DNA of 48,758 nt from Parachlamydiales bacterium (lineage in GTDB: Bacteria; Chlamydiota; Chlamydiia; Chlamydiales; SM23-39): contig JACVQJ010000005.1 of NCBI GenBank assembly GCA_015661075.1, forward strand, positions 1-48,758, read 5' to 3'. The notes below the pieces were generated by a model. It searched no databases. It was given only the letters and a program-made list of their open reading frames with translations, and had not been told where the DNA came from. The position numbers and the translations under genes were made by a program. This document shows positions 1 to 7,735 of this stretch, piece after piece (the stretch's first letter is position 1; every line of letters begins with the position of its first letter).

Positions 1-27
1 CTCCTCCTTAAAAGGAGGAGATTCTTC
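1..27. repeat. Hairpin repeat, IS200/IS605-end-like
   Basis: Bases 1-9 and 12-20 are perfect inverted repeats (ctcctcctt / aaggaggag) around a 2-nt loop, followed by attcttc. A closely similar hairpin with the same ggagattcttc tail lies at 48642-48674. This resembles the short subterminal hairpins of IS200/IS605-type elements, but no transposase is visible next to it, so it may be a solo element end or a terminator of a gene left of the window. Confidence 0.4.
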
Positions 28-41
28 TTCCGCTTAAGGTT

Positions 42-121
42 GCGGTGCGGCTAACGCCGCTTACCGCACGAATAAAATATCTTGCCTAGACCCACCCCTG
101 AAGGGGTGGGATTGCGGCAAG
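42..121. terminator. Two adjacent hairpins, probable terminator or element end
   Basis: A first hairpin (42-70) pairs tgcggt...gcggc with gccgc...accgca around a taac loop. A second pairs cccacccct (91-99) with aggggtggg (102-110), nested inside outer arms cttgcc (81-86) / ggcaag (116-121). Such stacked stems are typical of bidirectional terminators or of decayed insertion-sequence ends. There is no T-run, so the terminator reading is tentative. Confidence 0.35.
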
Positions 122-296
122 AAGTGCGTTCAAAATCTAAGCTTCTGTCGATTTTCGGGTTCTTTTGAGCCGATTTTTAATTCTTTTTTGGGGGCTAATA
201 TCAACATATCGTATATTGGCCCCCAAAAAAGAATCAAAAAGCGGCCAAAATAATCCCAAAAATCGACGAAGCCTTAGATATTGAACAGGTTCTAAG
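120..296. repeat. Large imperfect inverted repeat, MITE-like
   Basis: The left arm (about 120-201) matches the reverse complement of the right arm (213-296) over its whole length, with scattered mismatches and small indels. The inner 21 bp (181-201 / 213-233) pair with a single mismatch around an 11-nt loop and include tttttt-ggggg / ccccc-aaaaaa. The element has no ORF of its own and ends just before the gene at 340. It could be a non-autonomous palindromic element; its central stem could also work as a bidirectional terminator. Confidence 0.6.
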
Positions 297-339
297 AGGG
301 GGTTGTGCGAAAAGCCGTCTCCTGCTTAGATCGGGTTTG

Positions 340-765
340 ATGACACAGCGTATCTTGCAACTCATTTTGCTCGTCGGCGCAGCCCTTTTCGGTGTGGGCG
401 TTGTATTGTTTTTCATGCAGAACCCCTGCCATGCCCAAACTCCTTATTATGGCCCCTCATCGTCCAAGAGCGGTTTTGTCAAGGTTGAGATCCAGGTATT
501 TGATGATCCGTCTTTGGGCGGACTCAAGATCGAGGAAGCGTCGTTCAATGGACAAACGATTGAGATAAAGCCTCCCGGTTTGCACGGCTTGAGAGGGGGA
601 GGGGGATTTCAGGTGCGCCCCGGCAGCTATCTATTGAAATGGGTTGTTTCGCGCTCCAGGCAAGAGTGGCCGCGAACGGTTCGCCACGAGAGAAAAATAC
701 AGGTGAATTCGAGCGATGTTTGGATTCAGGTGGCCGTTCACGGCGATGAAGTGCAGATTTTATAA
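340..765 (+). CDS. Small exported or membrane-anchored protein, unknown function
   Basis: This is a 141-residue protein I do not recognise. Residues 4-25 form a strongly hydrophobic segment (ILQLILLVGAALFGVGVVLF) that would serve as signal peptide or signal anchor. A glycine-rich stretch (GLRGGGGF) lies near residue 85, and the remainder looks like a beta-rich domain (QVRPGSYLLKW, VWIQVAVHGDE). The ATG at 340 is preferred over the TTG directly before it. It is followed 53 nt downstream by another exported protein in the same direction, so the two probably form a small transcription unit for periplasmic or surface proteins. No catalytic motif is visible. Confidence 0.6.
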   Translation: MTQRILQLILLVGAALFGVGVVLFFMQNPCHAQTPYYGPSSSKSGFVKVEIQVFDDPSLGGLKIEEASFNGQTIEIKPPGLHGLRGGGGFQVRPGSYLLKWVVSRSRQEWPRTVRHERKIQVNSSDVWIQVAVHGDEVQIL

Positions 766-818
766 CGCGAAAAAAATCGTCCGTTGAGAGTAGAAGGAAG
801 TTTTTGTACGAGGTTTTT

Positions 819-1640
819 ATGAAAATATTTGCCATGGCCCTAATTTGCGCATCTCTGGCTCTGCCATTGATGGCTCAAAAAGAATCCGGAGCGCCGACGG
901 ATCAGATCCGGATCGTTGCCGTCGATCCGATTCCTGAGCCGGAAACGGTCGTAACGTTAATTCAGCTCCCTCACGAGGGAGATGTTGTGAGCGGCAATCC
1001 TGTCTGGATTCAACTCCGCGTCGATGGATATGCTTTGGGAACTAACTCTCCCTTCAATCGGGCGGGTGAAATTGCCAACAGCGATATGGGACAGACGGTT
1101 CACGTCGTCATTGATGATAACCCCTATTTTGCCATCAATGGCCCCAGCATCCAGCCTTTTAATGAAGAAGGTTTTTACTACAACCAGAGCTATAAATTTG
1201 AGATTCCCTACAAGCTCAAGGATGGGTTCCACTCCATCCGCGTTTTTCCCGCTCGCTCGTTCGGCGAGTCTCTGAAAGGCGATCGCACCTATCAGGCCGG
1301 CCATTTTCATGTGGGAAAAGCCAGCAATGGAGAGCAACTTGGGGTTTTAAATCGCCCTTACCTGACTTACAACGAACCCAGCGATCAGATGCGCCTCCTG
1401 GAAAACAAGCCTGTCTTGCTGGACTTTTATATCACGAACTGCGAACTGTCGCCCGACGGGTTTAAGGTCCGCATGACCATCGACGGAAAAACCCAAAGGA
1501 CCGTTACTTCCTGGCGTCCCTACTACATCTATGGACTGAAGGGTGGGAAACATACGCTGAGACTGGAACTCGTCGACGAGAAAAACAAGGTCGTTCCCGG
1601 ACCCTATAACGACGTTCAGCACACGATCGTAGTTCATTAA
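819..1640 (+). CDS. Exported protein with signal peptide, unknown function
   Basis: The product is 273 residues with a clean Sec signal peptide (MKIFAMALICASLALPLMAQ). The mature part is soluble and beta-rich, with patterns such as GNPVWIQLRVDGYALG and HTLRLELVDEKNK that suggest immunoglobulin-like or other beta-sandwich folds; this is inference from composition only. The ATG at 819 is chosen because gagg (810-813) is correctly spaced and it places the signal peptide at the N-terminus; an upstream TTG at 804 would add five residues. Its stop codon overlaps the stop codon of the convergent gene by 3-4 nt. It likely acts in the periplasm or outer membrane. Confidence 0.7.
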   Translation: MKIFAMALICASLALPLMAQKESGAPTDQIRIVAVDPIPEPETVVTLIQLPHEGDVVSGNPVWIQLRVDGYALGTNSPFNRAGEIANSDMGQTVHVVIDDNPYFAINGPSIQPFNEEGFYYNQSYKFEIPYKLKDGFHSIRVFPARSFGESLKGDRTYQAGHFHVGKASNGEQLGVLNRPYLTYNEPSDQMRLLENKPVLLDFYITNCELSPDGFKVRMTIDGKTQRTVTSWRPYYIYGLKGGKHTLRLELVDEKNKVVPGPYNDVQHTIVVH

Positions 1641-3784
1641 AGAATAGGGTTCGTTTTTCCTTGTGCTTTGATCTGGCATGAGAAATTGATTTTCCATTTC
1701 AACATCGCTTCCAGCAATGTCTGCTGCAGCTTGGTGCGCCGTTCAATCTCGTCGGAGCGGAATATAAATCCGATCGTGGCCAGTTCCTGGACATGCAAAA
1801 ACGAAGATGTCAAATCGTATGACGGAATCTTGAGCTTCGAGACCGCCGTTTGCACTTCTTCCTTGAAGGTGGGCGCAGCGGCTGTGATCATCGTAAAAAA
1901 GTATTTGCCGTTCATTGCCACTTTCAGGCTGAAACCCTTGATCGCCAGATCATCTTTTAACGACTCTAACAGCAGATCATACAGGATTTTGAGTGTTTCC
2001 GGAGGGTGTACGGTTTGCATAATGCCCGGCCGGAGGGAATAGAAAAAGTTTTCCAAAAGAATTTCGTTGTCGGCTGCGGCCTCTCCAATCAGCTTTCTGA
2101 GTTGTTCGAGCGCTTCGTCCTGCTTGTGGATCATCCCGCCGTTGTAGTCGCGGAATTCGCCGAGCAGCAGCTTGAGCTCCGAGACAACCTTTTGCCGCGC
2201 CCGCTTCAGGTCGAGCGAATAGTCTTTGCGGAAAAAATGCGACTTGTCGAGGATCGCGCGGAAAATGACCGCTTCCTTCGGATAGCGCCGTTTGAGCGTG
2301 CCGGCCGAGCGGATCTCGTCGACGGCGATTCGCAGATTGGATTGTGTGTTTTTGAGGAGCTCTTTAAAGGGTAGATCGTTTTCTCTGAGCAGGCGCACCA
2401 AAACGATTAAAAAGGAAATCTCTGCGTCCGTCTGTTTTTCGTAATGGATCGTCAGGTGGGGCAGATCGCGCAGGAATTTGATTTGCTTGCTGAGCAGCAC
2501 GATGTTTCGCAGCACTTCCTCTTCGTTGCGCGGCATAAAAATCGGATGGACGACGTTTTCGACCTGCTTCTTGAGAAGAGGGGGGAGCTCGCGCTGCAAA
2601 ACGCGGACTTCCTGAATGCTAAATGGCTGGCGGTTTTGCTTTTGAATCTCCAGATAGAAGATCCTGATCTTTTCGTCGCGCCCGTCGACGATAAACGAAT
2701 CTGCCACGTTGATTGCTTGGGGCAGGCAGATCTGGACAGCGCCCATCAAGTGTTTTTTGTCGAAGCGCTCGGATTCCTTGAGCAGATTGATCCCAACCAG
2801 AATTCCGATGACGGGATCAGTGCCCGTCAGCTGGGATTTGAGCAGCTTGAAGCTGAGATGGCGCTCATTGGGGGCATTTTGAATCTCCACAAACAGCGAC
2901 TTTTTAAAAAGATAATGCATCGCAATCACGCGGCTGATATGGCGCGGATCGCGGAGAGCGGAAAAGTGAGGATTAAAATAGGCGGAAAAAGCGGTCATTT
3001 CGTAAAAAACGTCCCGATCGAAGTTTTGAGGCCGGTTGCGGATCAGGTTGGCGATGTTTTTCTTTACCAGCCCGTTCTTTTCCTCTTCAGACAATTTCAG
3101 TAAGAATTGATGGATCTGATCGTATGCGCTGCGCTCGTGGGTGGCTGCCGGAGATAAAAAGAGGGATGAGATATTTTCCTGGATGATTCGATTGCGCTGC
3201 TCAAGCGTTATGCTTTTCATGGATGCGATATTGCGCGCATGATAGACCGCCAAAATATTCAGGCGGATCCCTTCGATGAGATGGGGAATGTTGCTCAATG
3301 CCGAGGGTAAATCGCTGGGATGGGTAAAGCGGAAGACTTCCTGGGAAAAGAAATAGCGCTTCTCGGGACACAGATCGAACGAGAAATCGATGCTGAGGCA
3401 TCCTTCCGAGTCGAGTTGTTTGCTGGGAACGAGCCAGCGGCTGAAGATATCGCTGGCGTAGCGTCCTGCACCTTGAGAAAATTCTGATTGGCAAATCATC
3501 CGGACGATAATTCCGCCGGATGCGGTGGAAAATGTGCGGTAGTCGAGCAGGGGAACTTGCCGGCTGAAGCGGAAAAAACAGGCACGGGCGCTATCCGGAG
3601 AAATCTCTGCGCCCAGTTCGAGCCAAAATGATTCAGGAATCATTTGATCGATCATGGCCTGCGCGGCAGCCACATATTTTTCATTTGTAATATCGTTCGA
3701 AGGGGCAAACGATGCGCGAATACGAAAAAGACTTGAGAAAATCTCTTCCCGGGTCGATTCGGCGTATTCGGTGCTCATGTCCAT
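1637..3784 (-). CDS. Large conserved-looking cytosolic protein, unknown function
   Basis: This is a 715-residue protein without signal peptide or membrane segment, rich in charged residues and predicted helices. I do not recognise a catalytic motif. The open frame extends upstream into the opposite end of the OppA region, but the proline- and serine-rich extension is not credible. The start is placed at the MDMSTEYAE methionine (3784), with a second candidate at 3778; neither has a strong ribosome binding site. It lies 106 nt after oppA on the same strand, so read-through from oppA is possible. The tail meets the exported protein gene on the other strand with overlapping stop codons. Normal codon use and length argue for a real gene conserved within the lineage. 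Confidence 0.65.
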   Translation of the reverse strand: MDMSTEYAESTREEIFSSLFRIRASFAPSNDITNEKYVAAAQAMIDQMIPESFWLELGAEISPDSARACFFRFSRQVPLLDYRTFSTASGGIIVRMICQSEFSQGAGRYASDIFSRWLVPSKQLDSEGCLSIDFSFDLCPEKRYFFSQEVFRFTHPSDLPSALSNIPHLIEGIRLNILAVYHARNIASMKSITLEQRNRIIQENISSLFLSPAATHERSAYDQIHQFLLKLSEEEKNGLVKKNIANLIRNRPQNFDRDVFYEMTAFSAYFNPHFSALRDPRHISRVIAMHYLFKKSLFVEIQNAPNERHLSFKLLKSQLTGTDPVIGILVGINLLKESERFDKKHLMGAVQICLPQAINVADSFIVDGRDEKIRIFYLEIQKQNRQPFSIQEVRVLQRELPPLLKKQVENVVHPIFMPRNEEEVLRNIVLLSKQIKFLRDLPHLTIHYEKQTDAEISFLIVLVRLLRENDLPFKELLKNTQSNLRIAVDEIRSAGTLKRRYPKEAVIFRAILDKSHFFRKDYSLDLKRARQKVVSELKLLLGEFRDYNGGMIHKQDEALEQLRKLIGEAAADNEILLENFFYSLRPGIMQTVHPPETLKILYDLLLESLKDDLAIKGFSLKVAMNGKYFFTMITAAAPTFKEEVQTAVSKLKIPSYDLTSSFLHVQELATIGFIFRSDEIERRTKLQQTLLEAMLKWKINFSCQIKAQGKTNPIL

Positions 3785-3890
3785 CCAACCATTGTCATGG
3801 TAATTAAAGGATGTCAAAGTTATCAGGAGGACGGGATTTCGTAAAAGAAATTTTATTACCACGTAAAGATTTGGTGTGGAAATGCGCGCT

Positions 3891-5486
3891 TTAGTGATGA
3901 ATGACCCAGCAGCGCTCGAAGAGGATGCCTCCGTTCGGCGTCGAAAGCATGTTTTTGACCCAGGATTGGCAAACGCTGGGATTGGTCCAGTGATAGATTG
4001 GAGCCAGAGGCATCTCATTGATGAAGATTTGCTCAGCTATTTCAATCAGTTCCATCCGATCGATGGGGTCGCTTTTTTGATTGGCCTTTTGGACGAGATC
4101 TCGGTAGGTTTCGTTAAACCATCCCGGCAAATTCTTGGCGTTGCCGATGTCCTGGAATCGCTCCAGAATGTTGATCGGATCGCTGTACTGGGCGATCCAA
4201 TAATGCAGAGCCATCTGGTAGTCGTGCCGGATCAGACGGTCTCGCAATGTATTCGGCTCGCATTGATTGAGAGCGATGTCTACATTCAGAGTCACTTTCC
4301 ATTGGCGCTGCAGGGCCTGGGCGAGTTGACGGTTGAGCTGGGTTCCGGCAAATGAAAGTGAAATCCCGAACAGATCTTCCCTCTCGATATGGAGCTCTTC
4401 CAGGGCTTTTTCCAGATGAAGGCGTGCGAGTTCGGCATCGAAGGGCTGGTAGAGCGTCTTATTGCGGAAGCCCATCAGGGAAGGGGGGATGCAGCGGGTG
4501 GCGGCTGTTTCGCCCAATTGGGTGATCTGCTCGGTGATTTCAGTCCGGTTGATCGCGAGTGAGAGCGCTTTGCGCAGGTTTTTGTTGCTTAGATAGGGAT
4601 GCTGGTTATTAAAAGTGCAAAATGTCGTGGCGGCCATCGGATTGAATTGCATGTGATATTGGCTGGACATTGAATGCAGCGAATCCATGGGAAGGGGGGA
4701 GATCGCGCCGCCGAGCCAGTCCAACTCGCCCCGCTCGAACATCTTCCAGGCGGTCATCTCATGGGCAACGATGGAAATGTTGATTTCGCTTAACTTGATT
4801 TGGGTTTTGTTCCAAAACTTCTCATTTTTTGTGAGTACGAGCTCGGCGTTGGGTTTGATCGATGTCAAAGAAAACGGGCCGTTGCTAGTGAGCGATTCGA
4901 CTCCGCCCAGCCTATCGAACTGGGCTTCCGAATTCGGTGGGACGGGGAGAAAGGTGGGAAAGGCGGTCAGGGAAAGGAAATAGGGGGTGGGGCGCTCGAG
5001 AACAACTTCCAGTACCATGTCATTAAGGGCTTTTATACCGATCTGGTCGGCGGAAACGAGGCCTTTGCGCGCTTTTTCAGCATTTTTGATGGAGTAAAGC
5101 AGATAGGGGCAGAGGGCGGGAAACGAGGGGTTGAGAACCTGTTTCCATGAGCGCTCGAAGTCATAGGCTGTCACCGGAGAGCCGTCGGTCCAAAAGCTTT
5201 TGCGCAAGTAAAAAGTATAGGTAAGTTGATCCGGGGAGATTTCCATTCCCTTCGCTACGGCCAGTTCGACCGAACCATCGGGCAAGCATCGGGTCAGGCC
5301 ATCAAAAATCATGCAAATCAGCGTGGAAGAAATGAAATCGCCGCTTTTTCTGGGATCGGCCGTGACGGGAAAGCTATTGAAGCTGATTCTGAGGCGGCCC
5401 AGCTCTTCTTTCGGCTTCGTTTGGGAGCATGAGGTCAATACAAGAGCGACTAAAATGTGGGCAATCCACAGACGTACCGCAAACAT
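3891..5486 (-). CDS. oppA: Oligopeptide ABC transporter substrate-binding lipoprotein (OppA-like)
   Basis: The protein has 531 residues, the usual length for the SBP_bac_5 family. The N-terminus is a lipoprotein signal: hydrophobic residues 5-17 followed by a lipobox L-T-S-C with Cys20. Family features follow: the DPRKSGDF region that opens the ligand cleft, an IFDGLTR segment, FYLRKSFWTDGSPVTAYDF (a family signature), and NLRKALSLAINR in the middle. It would bind peptides in the periplasm and deliver them to an OppBCDF permease. No permease genes are adjacent; chlamydiae commonly carry several dispersed oppA copies. It could instead bind another oligomer such as murein peptides. Confidence 0.9.
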   Translation of the reverse strand: MFAVRLWIAHILVALVLTSCSQTKPKEELGRLRISFNSFPVTADPRKSGDFISSTLICMIFDGLTRCLPDGSVELAVAKGMEISPDQLTYTFYLRKSFWTDGSPVTAYDFERSWKQVLNPSFPALCPYLLYSIKNAEKARKGLVSADQIGIKALNDMVLEVVLERPTPYFLSLTAFPTFLPVPPNSEAQFDRLGGVESLTSNGPFSLTSIKPNAELVLTKNEKFWNKTQIKLSEINISIVAHEMTAWKMFERGELDWLGGAISPLPMDSLHSMSSQYHMQFNPMAATTFCTFNNQHPYLSNKNLRKALSLAINRTEITEQITQLGETAATRCIPPSLMGFRNKTLYQPFDAELARLHLEKALEELHIEREDLFGISLSFAGTQLNRQLAQALQRQWKVTLNVDIALNQCEPNTLRDRLIRHDYQMALHYWIAQYSDPINILERFQDIGNAKNLPGWFNETYRDLVQKANQKSDPIDRMELIEIAEQIFINEMPLAPIYHWTNPSVCQSWVKNMLSTPNGGILFERCWVIHH

Positions 5487-5573
5487 TTAATCAAATCCGT
5501 GCTTGGGTTTTGCAGACCATTAAACCTGATTAAGATTTTACGAGGAAGAGCGGATATTTTTTTTTGAGAGTTC

Positions 5574-5601
5574 TTGTTTCCAAAATAGAATATGGTATTC
5601 T
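5574..5601 (+). promoter_or_regulatory. Probable sigma66/sigma70-type promoter for the 4-TM gene pair
   Basis: TTGTTT (5574-5579) and TATTCT (5596-5601) are separated by 16 nt, with a TGG just before the -10 box (extended -10). The start codon of the first membrane gene follows 27 nt later, with cgaggag as ribosome binding site. Confidence 0.45.
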
Positions 5602-5628
5602 GAAAATCGATCAGTCGAGGAGTGTGAA

Positions 5629-6039
5629 GTGGTAATCGTGAATTTTTTAAAGTGCCTGGCATATAATTTTTTGACGGTTTTTTTCGCCAACTATCTCCTT
5701 ATGGGCATCGAAGTGGAACATCCATCGAAATTGCCTCATATCGGCGGCGATTTGCTGTTTCCTCTAGTGTTAGGATTATTGTTCTCGTCAATTTATCCGA
5801 TCTTGAAGGTCATTGATCAGAATATCAACTTGGCCCGGATCGGCATTGTTGCCGGTTGCCTTTCGTTTGGCTCTTACGCCATATTGAAGTTCGCTCCGCT
5901 GGGCGTCGAAGTGAAAACAGTAGAAGGGTATCTCTTGGCCTCGATCGTTGTTGCTCTCGGTGGTTTTTTGACGAACTTTTTCGAAATGAAGCGGGCCAAT
6001 AAATTCCCGAAACCCCCAGAAATGCCTCGGATGTCATGA
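5629..6039 (+). CDS. Small four-helix membrane protein (YvlD / phage-holin-4-like)
   Basis: This is a 136-residue integral membrane protein with about four hydrophobic helices. Its topology and the patterns (NYLLMGIEV, LGLLFSS.YPILK, APLGVEV) recall the YvlD/Phage_holin_4_2-type family of small four-helix proteins, whose role is not established. It starts with GTG at 5629, supported by cgaggag six nt upstream. It overlaps the next gene by four bases (ATGA), so the two are translationally coupled. The two products are paralogues: both end with PxGVEV, a glycine-containing helix and a charged tail, which points to a tandem duplication and possibly a heteromer. The name holin is only a family label here. 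Confidence 0.6.
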   Translation: MVIVNFLKCLAYNFLTVFFANYLLMGIEVEHPSKLPHIGGDLLFPLVLGLLFSSIYPILKVIDQNINLARIGIVAGCLSFGSYAILKFAPLGVEVKTVEGYLLASIVVALGGFLTNFFEMKRANKFPKPPEMPRMS

Positions 6040-6410
6040 CTTATTTGCGCAGTTTGCTGATTAGTTTTCTCATTGTCTTTTTCGTCAATCGCATCTCTCC
6101 CGGTATCTATATCACTCATTATCAGCAAATTCCTACGGTTATGTCCGATATTGTTTTTTGTTCGTTTGTTGGCTTTTTGAATGCTTCCGTCGTTCCCTGC
6201 TATAGCATCCTGGATGTCCGGCTGACGACGATAAAAATAGCCATCGCTAACGCCTTGATTAGCTATGGGGCCTTCATTGTCATCGCGATTGTGCCGTTCG
6301 GCGTTGAAGTGATCAACATCGCCGGCATTCTCGTCGGCGGATCCATCGTCTGGCTCGTCTCTTTTTTCGCCAATTATCTGGAAAAAATCAGTCGATCTTT
6401 TGGTACTTAA
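6036..6410 (+). CDS. Small four-helix membrane protein, paralogue of the preceding gene
   Basis: This 124-residue protein has the same architecture as its upstream neighbour: about four membrane helices, with VPFGVEVINIAGILVGGSIV matching PLGVEVKTVEGYLLASIV of the first copy. The ATG lies inside the stop of the previous gene (ATGA), which makes co-translation likely. The 3' end overlaps the convergent MFS gene by 23 nt. Divergence between the copies is high, so the duplication is old. The function is unknown; the two proteins may work together in the inner membrane. Confidence 0.6.
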   Translation: MTYLRSLLISFLIVFFVNRISPGIYITHYQQIPTVMSDIVFCSFVGFLNASVVPCYSILDVRLTTIKIAIANALISYGAFIVIAIVPFGVEVINIAGILVGGSIVWLVSFFANYLEKISRSFGT

Positions 6411-7536
6411 ACTGAGGGATCGCCCCAACAAGCCCTAACAATAGGCAGATTGAGGAGAGAAAGTAGAATAGACCGTTCGTGCCGATCCAGTCCATAAACA
6501 GCGGGGCGACAAGAGGCCCTGCGATCGCTCCAATTCCATAAGACAGAACGAACCCGCCCGTCGCATTGACGATCTTTTCGTCCGGGATTCCTTCGCAAGT
6601 GAAAGCCATGCTGAGGGGGTACAGAACAAAAGAAAATCCGCCAAAAAGCCATAAGAGAACCAGCAGCCACGGCCAGGAAGCGGTGTCGAGCATGGCGATC
6701 AGACCGCTGAACAGGGCGGATGCGAAACAAGCCAAAACAAGCACGGCCCGGCGGCTCGAGCCGTCCGCCCATTTGCCCAGAGGCCATTGGAGCGACACGC
6801 CTCCAAAAACGATGATCGACATGATTGTGGCTACTTCAGACAGCGAGAATCCGACCTCTTTTCCATAAACAGGCCCTAAACCATAAATGCTGGCGAGCAG
6901 CATTCCCGAAACGATGCCGCCGACAAATCCGCGGGGCGATGAGCGAAATGTATCGACAATTGAAAACCGCTGGCTTTTTTCGTGCAAAGGAGTCTCGATC
7001 GAGCTGATGACGATCGGCAGAATAGAAAGAGAGGAGAGCGTGCTGGCCAGGCAATAGGGAATGAGGGAGTAGGGGTCGGAGAGGTTCAGGAGCTGCTGGC
7101 CGATCGATAGGGCCATGTAAAAGAACAGGAGATAGATCGATAGGCTTTGGCTGCGAGTGGCGGTCGTACTGAGCAATAAAAACCAGCTTTCGATTACGAC
7201 GAAGAGAGCGCCAATGGCCATGCCGCCGAAAAATCGGAGAAACGCCCAATAAATGGGGTCAATCCAAAGAGCGTGCAGCAGAATGAAAGCGCTATTGGCG
7301 GCGCATAGAGCGACCAGGGCGCGGAGATGGCCGATACGAGCAATCCATTGGGGGCTGCGCAGCGAGCCGAGCAGGATGCCTCCGTAGAACGCCGATGCGA
7401 CGATCCCAATCATCTCGCGGCTGCTGCCTGCCATTTCGAGCCGGATGGAGATAAATGTGGTGAATAGACCGCTGCCCATGATCAGCAAAATCAGGCTGAC
7501 GATGGGAATGAAGAGAGTCCGGAGAAGCGAAAGCAT
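6388..7536 (-). CDS. MFS transporter, YcaD family
   Basis: The protein has 382 residues and about twelve membrane helices. Several stretches line up well with E. coli YcaD from memory: RFFGGMAIGALFVVIESW near the end of the first half, SIYGLGPVYGKEVGFS, LQWPLGKWADGSSRR (the loop motif between helices 8 and 9), and FVLYPLSMAFTCEGIP. YcaD-type proteins are uncharacterised inner-membrane transporters, so the substrate is unknown. The ATG at 7536 (MLSLLRTLF) is chosen because aggg lies about 7 nt upstream and the longer frame would add a polar leader. It is convergent with the small membrane genes and divergent from the 7736 gene. Confidence 0.8.
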   Translation of the reverse strand: MLSLLRTLFIPIVSLILLIMGSGLFTTFISIRLEMAGSSREMIGIVASAFYGGILLGSLRSPQWIARIGHLRALVALCAANSAFILLHALWIDPIYWAFLRFFGGMAIGALFVVIESWFLLLSTTATRSQSLSIYLLFFYMALSIGQQLLNLSDPYSLIPYCLASTLSSLSILPIVISSIETPLHEKSQRFSIVDTFRSSPRGFVGGIVSGMLLASIYGLGPVYGKEVGFSLSEVATIMSIIVFGGVSLQWPLGKWADGSSRRAVLVLACFASALFSGLIAMLDTASWPWLLVLLWLFGGFSFVLYPLSMAFTCEGIPDEKIVNATGGFVLSYGIGAIAGPLVAPLFMDWIGTNGLFYFLSSICLLLGLVGAIPQFKYQKID

Positions 7537-7735
7537 AAATCGACCCTGCTGGTTATAATCCTGATGGTATCCAATGAAATATAAAAGTCTATCTGTATCT
7601 GTCACACAGCCAAACAGTTGTTTGTTGTTTATCATCCTTAATCAATTGTTATTACTCCGTAAAATTAATTGACGTTGAATAATTAAAATGGAACGATAAT
7701 AATAAAGATAGAAATGTGGAACGCTGGATGTTGCC

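Noticed and set aside
2444..3103. Long open frame on the plus strand inside the 1637-3784 gene
   Set aside because: It lies fully antisense to a longer gene with better codon use, and its product has no recognisable pattern; it is a mirror of the real reading frame.
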